Below, piece after piece: positions 45,518-51,861 of a stretch of DNA of 64,000 nucleotides. Both the position numbers and the translations under genes were made by a program. The notes under the pieces are model-generated. The model made no database searches. It saw only the letters and a list, made by a program, of their open reading frames with translations, and had not been told where the DNA came from. Position 1 is the first letter of the stretch. The number at the start of each line of letters is the position of its first letter. The stretch is from Kaistella jeonii (GTDB lineage: Bacteria > Bacteroidota > Bacteroidia > Flavobacteriales > Weeksellaceae), in NCBI RefSeq assembly GCF_000812865.1, contig NZ_JSYL01000001.1:186001-250000 (forward strand), in the 5' to 3' direction.

Positions 45518-45715
45518 TTATTTCGTAGAATTCAATAATTCTTTTATATCTACATTTAACAACTGGGCAATTTCTGTAAGTGTATCAAGTGAAGGTTGGA
45601 CTTCATTGGTACACCATCGTGAAACTGTAACGTCACTTTTACCCAATTTCTCCGCAAGCCATTTGCTGGTTTTCTCTTTTTCAGCCAAGATAACTTTTAA
45701 CCTATTGATTTTCAT
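45518..45715 (-). CDS. XRE-family HTH regulator (C-protein-like)
   Basis: 65 aa from ATG 45715 (MKINRLKVILAEKEKTSKWL). The upstream extension to 45754 is unlikely. It consists of a single Cro/C1-type helix-turn-helix with WLAEKLGKSDVTVSRWCTNE followed by PSLDTLTEIAQLLNVDIKELL. Its stop directly abuts the helicase ATG (45518/45517). It heads the restriction-like operon, where such small HTH proteins act as controller proteins that delay expression of the toxic part after transfer. Confidence 0.87.
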   Translation of the reverse strand: MKINRLKVILAEKEKTSKWLAEKLGKSDVTVSRWCTNEVQPSLDTLTEIAQLLNVDIKELLNSTK

Positions 45716-45891
45716 TAGATGTTGTTTGATTAACATAAGATGATAAAAATACAATTAAAAACTAATACCTTCACATTAAATATGGTAATTCTTATAACAT
45801 TTCCCGTAATTAGTAATTTTTAAATTAGACGCAATAAAAACCTATTTAATAATGTTATTTTAATTAAAGTCAAGCACTAACCCTCAACAAA

Positions 45892-45917
45892 AAACTCCAC
45901 TTTCAAAAGCAGAGTTT
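45892..45917 (-). terminator. Hairpin behind a DUF6266 relic
   Basis: AAACTCCACTTT (45892-45903) faces AAAGCAGAGTTT (45906-45917) with two mismatches, with A-rich flanks. The sequence is almost the same as the hairpin at 46583-46608, and both follow a DUF6266-type C terminus on the minus strand. Confidence 0.5.
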
Positions 45918-45921
45918 CACT

Positions 45922-45960
45922 TTAAAAAAGGGCGGTTAACCCGAGAAAATAACTGTTGGA
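45922..45960 (-). pseudogene. C-terminal relic of a DUF6266-type gene
   Basis: The minus-strand frame ends SNSYFLGLTALF and then stop, closely resembling the last residues of the neighbouring DUF6266 remnant (NSPYLGLLTIL). An in-frame TGA lies right before it. The same type of hairpin follows both tails. Only the last dozen codons remain, so this is interpreted as a decayed copy. Confidence 0.4.
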
Positions 45961-45979
45961 TCATTGTTAAAAGCCACCT

Positions 45980-46375
45980 TTACTTTTGTACCTTATATTT
46001 CACCTTTAAAATCCCATCATTCAAATTCCCTATTTGTTTGAAAGCACCCTGACTCAAATCGAAAGCTCTGCCCGCTTTTAGTGGACCTCTGTCATTGACG
46101 GTGACAATTACTTTTTTGGAATTTTCAGTATTGATGATTTCCACTTTGGTACCGAAAGCCAGGTTTTTGTGCGCAGCCGTCATTTTCGAATGTTGGTAAA
46201 TCTCGCCGCTTGATGTTTTTTGCCCTTCAAATTTATCAGCATAATAAGTAACCGTGGTTGATTGATAAGCGGAGGAAGTGTTTCCTCTGTTTGCGCCACA
46301 GGAATATAAGACAAGGCTCAAAAGGCCTAAAAATAACAGATGGGTAGTTTTGGTTTGCACAGCAGATTTTATCAT
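45980..46375 (-). CDS. RlpA-like lipoprotein (septal ring lytic transglycosylase family)
   Basis: 131 aa with a signal peptide and lipobox LYSC (Cys26). It then has a double-psi beta-barrel with VTYYADKFEGQKTSSGEIY, MTAAHKNLAFGT and VNDRGPLKAGRAFDLSQGAF, which carries the RlpA acidic catalytic-type residue. There is no SPOR domain, unlike E. coli RlpA, so septal targeting by denuded glycan binding is not expected. RlpA enzymes cleave peptidoglycan strands. A single gene, apparently chromosomal rather than part of the island. Confidence 0.9.
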   Translation of the reverse strand: MIKSAVQTKTTHLLFLGLLSLVLYSCGANRGNTSSAYQSTTVTYYADKFEGQKTSSGEIYQHSKMTAAHKNLAFGTKVEIINTENSKKVIVTVNDRGPLKAGRAFDLSQGAFKQIGNLNDGILKVKYKVQK

Positions 46376-46582
46376 TTCTCTTTATTTCAGGCTGGTCTAC
46401 AAATTAAGTTTCTTATCTTCATTTTAAAGTTTTCAAAATTACTTTTTTAAAATTCAGGAAGAAAGCACTTGGACAAAGTTCATTGCTATTTTGTTATGTA
46501 ATGAGCAACCTTGTTTGACAATAGCCTTTTAATTTCCCGAAGTTTTTTTTTACACCTTTGAAACGGCTTTTTACCCATAAAA

Positions 46583-46608
46583 AAACTCCACTTTCGCAAG
46601 TGGAGTTT
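46583..46608 (-). terminator. Terminator behind the DUF6266 remnant
   Basis: AAACTCCACTT (46583-46593), loop TCGC, AAGTGGAGTTT (46598-46608): a perfect 11-bp stem, and on the minus strand a T run follows. It lies 5 bases past the stop at 46613. Confidence 0.9.
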
Positions 46609-46612
46609 CGTT

Positions 46613-47122
46613 TTAAAGAATGGTGAGGAGGCCGAGATAGGGACTGTTACAGCCCGATTTTTCTGCTGCATTGTTGAGGTACATCCAGACATGTACGTCT
46701 AAGCCTGTGTAGAAAGGAGGCAGTATCACCTGTGCTGCCAGATCTGCTCTCGTGGCGATCGCCTGGTAGATCTCGAAATTTCCAAGCTCTTCGTTGTAGC
46801 AGACCACATTTACCACATCGGTTGCACTGGCGTTGCCTTGCAAACTGTTGTCTTCCCAGGTAAAATCTACAATGTTTCCCGCTGCCGGTGTGCTCACTGC
46901 ATTCTGAAATCCAGCCAATTCTCCCTTGGTGATCAGAATTTTGTTGTACACGAGTTCCGGAACATTCGCCACCACAAGCAAAGCATTGTCGAGCATGTAA
47001 GATGCCGCCAGATTCACTCTGGATTTTGCACCACTGCCCATGCCAAAATATTGGTTTTGAATGGTTTTGAGCGGTGGTGAAAGAGTTTTTGCGGAAGAGC
47101 GTAGGAATGGTATAAAAAAGAT
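46613..47122 (-). pseudogene. Truncated DUF6266 family gene
   Basis: The frame from 47041 encodes 142 residues starting MGSGAKSRVNLAASYML and ending SPYLGLLTIL, the C-terminal two-thirds of a DUF6266 protein. The same frame stays open leftwards to a stop at 47123, giving PPLKTIQNQYFG before MGSG, which fits the family. The expected N-terminal half with its start is missing. It is therefore a 5'-truncated gene, possibly still translated from an internal start. Function of the family is unknown; copies are frequent and mobile-like in flavobacterial genomes. Confidence 0.65.
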
Positions 47123-47298
47123 TTATTTATGAAAAAGATTTCAACCTGAGTTAAGATGAATCAGTAAAATATAATTCGCTGTCTGTTGATTTCCGGCATT
47201 TATTTTTTCGCCTCCCATTAAAAAAGGAAGTATTGGAAGCGATGCAAAAACTGGTTCAAAAAGGGCTGATTTTTTTGATTTTTGGCAGAACCATTCTC

Positions 47299-47353
47299 AT
47301 GAACTATCCATGAACTATCCATGAAGTATCCATGAAGCATCCATTAAGTATCT
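47299..47353. repeat. Five tandem copies of an 11-bp unit
   Basis: The consensus is ATGAACTATCC. The units read ATGAACTATCC twice, then ATGAAGTATCC, ATGAAGCATCC and ATTAAGTATCT, after which the array stops. Divergence grows towards the right end. Confidence 0.85.
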
Positions 47354-47369
47354 ATGGAGAATGACCCGT

Positions 47370-47448
47370 CCTGAAATAACTATACAAATTACTCAATAAA
47401 TCCTGATATAACTATACAAATATAATTGATGATCCTAATTGAACTATA
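47370..47448. repeat. Three spaced direct repeats (31-32-bp period)
   Basis: CCTGAAATAACTATACAAAT (47370-47389), CCTGATATAACTATACAAAT (47402-47421) and a shorter, more diverged CCTAATTGAACTATAC (47433-47448). Starts are 32 and 31 bases apart, i.e. about three helical turns, so proteins bound to them would sit on the same face. They could be operator or iteron-like sites or remains of a mobile-element end. Confidence 0.6.
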
Positions 47449-47693
47449 CCCCTGTTTTTTCATAGATCAATATCCTATTAAAGTTCTTCTACCTTTTACT
47501 TAATTTTTTTTTGACTATTACTGGAATATGAAGACAAAGTCTGAGTACAAATGCTATTATTTTGATACCGACGAAAAATTTATTTTACCTAGAATTTAAT
47601 GGTCTTATTAATCTTTTCATTATAAGTGAAAGACGAAAATATAATCACTGATTAAAAATACAGAACATTGATTCCGCGGAGGCTGGAACTAAT

Positions 47694-48233
47694 TTATTTC
47701 TTGCTTTTTTGTTTTTTGAATTCTCTTTCGCGGATCATCTGTGCAGCATCTAACATTTTCTGTACATGAATGAAGGGTGTTATTGTATTTCCGGCGGGAA
47801 GGTCTGTATATGCTCCTAAAGAAAAATAAGTAATCTCCGTAAGAAACTGCTCCAATTCTGTGAGGGACCATTCTTTGAATGCTCTGCGAAAGACCAAAAA
47901 TGGATTTAGATATTCGTCATCAGATAATGAACCCTGTAACAAACGAGAAATATATTCCGGGGGATCCTTGAGTTCTAATTTTTCTGACTTTAAATACAAT
48001 ACGCAGGATGCCCGAAGAAAGGAACGGAGTGAGAGGTAAAAATAAAAAATATGGGAAGGATCCTTTTGAGAGAGCACCTTTCGCTTCACGGAATAATTCA
48101 TTATTTCAAACAATCTGTCTTTTGCTTCACTCAAAAGATCACCCTTGAAAAATGCATCGAATAATTGCAGAGGATCATTTCCTCGATAACTTGACCAAAA
48201 TTCTGCATCAAAATCTATTTTGGGCTTTTTCAT
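47694..48233 (-). CDS. Hypothetical protein, 179 aa
   Basis: A soluble, mostly helical protein starting MKKPKIDFDAEFWSSYRG and ending in a basic tail EREFKKQKSKK. It contains HIFYFYLSLRSFLRASCVLYL and AYTDLPAGNTITPFIHVQKMLDAA. I do not recognise the family. It is divergent from the XRE gene at 48404, with about 170 bases between the starts, suggesting a possible shared control region. Confidence 0.6.
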   Translation of the reverse strand: MKKPKIDFDAEFWSSYRGNDPLQLFDAFFKGDLLSEAKDRLFEIMNYSVKRKVLSQKDPSHIFYFYLSLRSFLRASCVLYLKSEKLELKDPPEYISRLLQGSLSDDEYLNPFLVFRRAFKEWSLTELEQFLTEITYFSLGAYTDLPAGNTITPFIHVQKMLDAAQMIREREFKKQKSKK

Positions 48234-48403
48234 TCTTAGCTGCTTAGTGTAATGCGAAGTACCACCCTATTAAAAGGATATTCTATTCTTAAAACGAATA
48301 ATTTATGCCGTTGATTAGGATTTTTACGGGAGAATCTTTAACTTTACTTTTGAAATTGGTAGGGCAATGGCTTTATCTTTACGACGCAGAAAAATTAAAA
48401 CGC

Positions 48404-48808
48404 ATGGCACAGAAAATACATCAGGGACGCAACGTAAAACGCTTTAGAGAAATGTTGGGAATTAAGCAGGAAGTTCTAGCTTTTGACCTTGGTGAGGAAT
48501 GGAATCAAAAGAAAATATCCTTGTTGGAGCAAAAAGATTTGATTGAAGACCCCTTGTTGGCGAAAATAGCTGAGGTTTTGAAAATTCCAGTGGAGGCTTT
48601 TCAGAATTTTGATGAAGAACAGGCGGTAAATCTTATTTCTTGTACATTTTCAGACCAATCAATGTTCAATAATAAAGTTGAAATTCAAAATATTAATCCA
48701 ATTGAAACAATTTTAAAACTACACGAAGAAAAGATTGCTTTGTATGAAAGGATGTTGAAAGAGAAAGATGAAATGATGGAGAGAATGGAGCAATTGATTG
48801 GGAAATAA
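48404..48808 (+). CDS. XRE-type HTH regulator with C-terminal coiled coil
   Basis: 134 aa from ATG 48404 (MAQKIHQGRNVKRFREMLG). An upstream ATG at 48305 adds 33 residues of non-homologous sequence. The HTH covers about 10-70 with IKQEVLAFDLGEEWNQKKISLLEQK, an unusually long turn. The C-terminal part (about 100-134, LKLHEEKIALYERMLKEKDEMMERMEQL) is a strong coiled coil for dimerisation. This type is frequent as a lone regulator in Bacteroidota. Targets are unknown. Confidence 0.8.
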   Translation: MAQKIHQGRNVKRFREMLGIKQEVLAFDLGEEWNQKKISLLEQKDLIEDPLLAKIAEVLKIPVEAFQNFDEEQAVNLISCTFSDQSMFNNKVEIQNINPIETILKLHEEKIALYERMLKEKDEMMERMEQLIGK

Positions 48809-48987
48809 AATTAAAGAAGTCGGAATAATTACTTATTTATAAGTAAGACTACACTAATTTGTATAAGCTTTTTTACAGTAAAATTTGAAGTTAAAATTGT
48901 CATTTTTCTAGTATCTATAAAAAATTTATTTGTTCTGCAATCACTGTTTTATTTATTTATTTTATCATTACTAAATCATTACATTAT
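48809..48987. other. Intergenic A+T-rich segment with a near-palindrome
   Basis: Contains TTACTTAT-TT-ATAAGTAA (about 48829-48846), an 18-base palindrome with perfect 8-bp arms just after the XRE gene. The rest is A+T-rich with no coding signal. Confidence 0.4.
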
Positions 48988-49119
48988 GGGAAACCAGCAG
49001 TAAACCACGGCAAGCCTTGGAGTAATGAAGACATTACGTTAATCAGCTCTTCACTAATTTATTTCGGAATACTTAAAAATCATATTGAAGAAAAAGTTGC
49101 AACTAAAATTACGTTATAA
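48988..49119 (+). pseudogene. Short open remnant with a GKPWSNED motif
   Basis: An open rightward frame reads GKPAVNHGKPWSNEDITLI and ends EKVATKITL at TAA 49117-49119. The GKPWSNEDI stretch resembles the start of Myb/SANT-like HTH segments in small bacterial proteins. No start codon is found upstream in frame and the rest of the domain is lost. It lies tail to tail with the SecB-like gene, 1 base away. Probably a relic. Confidence 0.3.
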
Positions 49120-49120
49120 A

Positions 49121-49630
49121 TTAAGATTTCGGAATTTTTTTTGTTTTTTTCTCACTTGTAGATTTTGATTTTCCCTCTACTTTATCGGACGAGTTTTTAG
49201 GTTTTTCAGATTTTTGGCGAAAAGCATCATTAACATCAATGGAAGGCAAAATATATTTACCTAAAGGCGCTATAGATGTTAAAGCAGTTATGAAGCCTCT
49301 TAAACTATTTAGAGTTATTGAAAATCCTGAAAATTGCAATAAGGAAATTTTATCATCTTCAGAAAGTGATACACTTTCATCTAATTTGAAAAAAGCAACT
49401 CCTTCTGCGAATATTGAATATCCTGCAGCAGGATTTTCAATTTGATTTATAGCAACCTTTACAAAAATTTTTGTGTCATCTTCATTGAAAATTGCAAAAT
49501 CTAAATCGATTTCATAATCCGAAAATAAATCATTTCCAATTTCATCATCATCTCCCGGAGCAATGAAGTGGAAATTACTATTTAAGATAGAAAAATCAAG
49601 TAAGATAAGAGGCGAAAGAATTGGTTTCAT
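49121..49630 (-). CDS. SecB-like chaperone of a TAC module
   Basis: 169 aa. Residues about 8-138 follow the SecB pattern: ISPLILLDFSILN-like first strand (SPLILLDFSILNSNF), an acidic strand YEIDLDFAIF, AGYSIFAEGVAFFKLDE and ITLNSLRGFITALTSIAPLG leading to YILPSIDVNDAF. The C-terminal 30 residues are Lys/Ser-rich and disordered. It is the third gene of a toxin-antitoxin-chaperone operon. Its ATG shares one base with the antitoxin stop (49630). In characterised TAC systems this chaperone binds the antitoxin's tail and protects it from proteolysis. Assignment is by pattern, not by search. Confidence 0.75.
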   Translation of the reverse strand: MKPILSPLILLDFSILNSNFHFIAPGDDDEIGNDLFSDYEIDLDFAIFNEDDTKIFVKVAINQIENPAAGYSIFAEGVAFFKLDESVSLSEDDKISLLQFSGFSITLNSLRGFITALTSIAPLGKYILPSIDVNDAFRQKSEKPKNSSDKVEGKSKSTSEKKTKKIPKS

Positions 49631-50097
49631 TATGCTACTTTTAATGTTGTATTCTTGCTTGGACTATAATCAACTCCTTCTATACTGTCATATCTTTGTT
49701 TTGCGTTATGGTATACCCAGAAACCACTTAAGTCATTATTATTTTTTTTCTTTTCAGAAAGTGGGTAAAAGTGTTCTATTTCTTCACGATAATTTTCTGA
49801 ATTATGTTTCGCCTTTATTTCAAAGGTTATGTCATAAGATTGTTGAAGTTTTGCAATCTTCAACAAATTAATCAATTTGTCTCCTCTCATTAGTTGAGTG
49901 ACATAACTTTTTGAAGATCCAAAAATTTCTGCAATATCCTTATTTCGAATAGGTGTATCGACCTCCAATTTTTCCAGTTCATTAAAGAATCTAAACATGA
50001 TCATTCTTGCATCATGCTCTAATTGTTCTTCTTCACTTTTAAAACTGAATAAATCTTCAAATTCAGGATCAATATTATATTTTTCGTTAAACTTCAT
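49630..50097 (-). CDS. HTH antitoxin of a TAC module (HigA-like)
   Basis: 155 aa. The central HTH (about 33-95) has NKDIAEIFGSSKSYVTQLMRGDKLINLLKIAKLQ, as in HigA/XRE antitoxins. It is longer than ordinary HigA. The extra tail (about 110-155, LSGFWVYHNAKQRYDSIEG with Trp127, Tyr129 and Tyr136) fits a chaperone-addiction segment. It overlaps the toxin stop by 11 bases and the chaperone start by 1 base, giving full translational coupling in the order toxin-antitoxin-chaperone. It probably autorepresses the operon. Confidence 0.75.
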   Translation of the reverse strand: MKFNEKYNIDPEFEDLFSFKSEEEQLEHDARMIMFRFFNELEKLEVDTPIRNKDIAEIFGSSKSYVTQLMRGDKLINLLKIAKLQQSYDITFEIKAKHNSENYREEIEHFYPLSEKKKNNNDLSGFWVYHNAKQRYDSIEGVDYSPSKNTTLKVA

Positions 50098-50482
50098 ATT
50101 CGTATTTTCCTAATTTATTTATTAAAGTCTTTTCTTTGCTACTATTTTTCTGTGATTTTTTTCTAGAATGTAAAATTCCCGCAACAACAATAAAAACACC
50201 TTTATCACTCTTCATTTCTTTACAATAAATTCTTGCATTTTCTTGTCCTTTAAAAAACTTCATTGCTGTTACATCTTTACAGAATTTATTAATATCCTCC
50301 TTATCGTATAACTCGGTATTCTTAGTGTTACTCAAAATCAAGTCTGAAATATATTTAAATTTTTTGCGGTGCCGCTCATCTTGTCTAATAAAATTAAGAA
50401 TTTCTTCTTTATTTAATTCATCGATATAGATCGCTCTACTTCGATCTTTAGAAGAAATTAATATTTTACAAGTTCTTTTCAA
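50087..50482 (-). CDS. RelE/HigB-like toxin of a TAC module
   Basis: A 131-aa basic protein. The C-terminal half matches the RelE/HigB fold: a strand with ARIYCKEM (83-90), then GVFIVVAGILHSRKKSQK (95-112) with the basic cluster Arg107-Lys108-Lys109, typical of ribosome-dependent mRNases. The first 60 residues are a helical extension. It is the first gene of the operon, as in HigBA, where the toxin precedes the antitoxin. The start is about 95 bases left of the next gene, so the promoter lies at about 50483-50580. Confidence 0.68.
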   Translation of the reverse strand: MKRTCKILISSKDRSRAIYIDELNKEEILNFIRQDERHRKKFKYISDLILSNTKNTELYDKEDINKFCKDVTAMKFFKGQENARIYCKEMKSDKGVFIVVAGILHSRKKSQKNSSKEKTLINKLGKYEYEV

Positions 50483-50583
50483 AGCACAAAGTTAATCTAT
50501 AGGTTAATTAAAAGCAAGCATTTTAATATATATAACACTTATTAACAAATTTACATTATTTATATCTCTGTTGTAATTGTTCA

Positions 50584-51120
50584 CTAATCAATGTCTATTT
50601 TACTTATCTGTTCATAAAAAATTTCACGAGCACGCATTCCATCAATTTTCACTTTTAATACCGCATCAAATTTTTGGAACATCTTATCAACATATTTCAT
50701 TGCTAAATCCATGTAATAAAAATCAAAATAATATTTATAAATCGCTGGTACTTTTGCAAATTTATGAAGAGGATTATCAGAACCTGCAAGATTATATTTC
50801 GCGACATGACTCCAAGAATTGTGCGCAACATTACTAAAAGGTTGATAAAAGTAGTTATATAATTCTAATTCATTTGTTTCCGTAGCCATTTCTCGTACAC
50901 TTTTCTCTGACCAACTTCCAACATTTACAATTGTAAGAAATTCATAATTTTGAGAATTTATCCAATTTTCTATTGAATCAATTACTTGCTGATTTTCTTC
51001 TGACGGATTACTTTCCTGTAATAATCTCCGATGCGACATTTGTATTTTATCTTGTCCCAAACCGAAATAAATAAACTTCTGCGATCTCTCTAATGGTTGT
51101 AAAAGAATAACCAGAGTATT
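50584..51120 (-). pseudogene. 5'-truncated DUF5677-like gene
   Basis: The frame is open from a stop at 51121-51123 and has no ATG before MSHRRLL; the nearest start is a TTG at 51060. Residues upstream of that TTG read VILLQPLERSQKFIYFG and fit the middle of a helical DUF5677-type protein. The rest contains SNVAHNSWSHVAKYNL, the His-containing block of that family. About half the gene is missing at the 5' end. The family assignment is moderate; the truncation is clear from the sequence. Confidence 0.5.
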
Positions 51121-51131
51121 TTATAACAAAT

Positions 51132-51348
51132 TCAAATTATAAGGAATTGATCGACCACCACTTTTTGTTCGATAGTGCCAATTTCATAAGGAAGCTGCAA
51201 ATATCTTGTTGCTGTTGCTTCGGATGATTTAATAATTGAAATGTATTTCTTAGGAGATTCCGCCAACAAATGAGTCTTCCCCCATTTCCATCATTTTTCG
51301 CATCGCTTTTAATTCTCGTTCATTCATCTGATAATTGAAGTTATCGAA
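51132..51348 (-). pseudogene. Frameshifted 3' end of a Fic/DUF4172 family gene
   Basis: On the minus strand QMNERELKAMRKMMEMGED and SFVGGIS is followed, after a frame change near 51250-51260, by PKKYISIIKSSEATATRYLQ and ending VVVDQFLII. Together they match the C-terminal winged helix of DUF4172-type Fic proteins (NERQ...GEDGFEGG...KKYxxIxKxSxATATRDLQ). The catalytic Fic domain with HPFxxGNGR is absent. The gene is thus a dead fragment, a sign of past toxin/effector turnover at this locus. Confidence 0.55.
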
Positions 51349-51861
51349 AAGTACACTTCATAAGGATGAACAGCACTACTTTTTTTGAATCCCGTAAACC
51401 ATCCTGTAGAACGGAACAGAACAGAAACAGAACAGAAGTATCTAATCCAACTGTTTACTTCTAAGTTTCTTTGGACAATTCTTAGCTCTTTTAATATGAA
51501 GTCTTATATAGGTTCAAATATAAGGAAAATAATGTGCGGATTAAACCCATTAATCAGCTCATTGCCTATTTTATCAGCTGTTACCACGGGCTAAATATAT
51601 AATCACTCTGCTTACATCAAAATCACCATTTCAAAATCATCCATAAGAATGGGTATTTAAGTCATTGTTTGGGATAATTTATCCTTTTCCGGAATAGATT
51701 ATTCTGAAACACCATAATAACTTTACCAGACCAAAGAACACAGAAAAGCAAAGTGTAATCTTCTAACATGCAACTAATTCAAAACAATTTTTGAGATAAA
51801 AATTTAATTAAAATGCTTATTGAAGTTTTGCTTTTTTCTGATAAACCCTCTAAATTTATTA
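51349..51861. other. Non-coding stretch beside the Fic remnant
   Basis: About 510 bases. It contains a short imperfect tandem of GAACAGAA units (about 51409-51438) and otherwise A+T-rich sequence. A 69-residue rightward frame at 51385-51594 starts in this repeat and has no family look. No promoter can be fixed for the gene starting at 51862. Confidence 0.4.

Larger units (their letters stand above)
47123..47693. other. Gene-free stretch with relics and repeats
   Basis: About 570 bases without a convincing gene. A rightward open frame at roughly 47172-47312 reads LPLKKEVLEAMQKLVQKG and looks like the end of a lost gene, but it has no start. It runs directly into an 11-bp tandem repeat (47299-47353) and then a spaced direct repeat (47370-47448). 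The remaining ~240 bases up to the leftward gene at 47694 are A+T-rich with nothing recognisable. Confidence 0.5.

Noticed and set aside
35125-45715. Assignment to DISARM, BREX or a type I restriction system
   Set aside because: DrmA/DrmB, PglZ/BrxC and HsdS are not present; the PLD domain is fused to the helicase rather than separate.
47299-47448. CRISPR array
   Set aside because: The 11-bp units are tandem without spacers and the 31-32-bp repeats have only three diverging copies and short A+T-rich gaps; no cas genes are present.
51385-51594. 69-codon rightward frame beside the Fic remnant
   Set aside because: Starts inside a GAACAGAA repeat, composition is not protein-like and no motif is seen.
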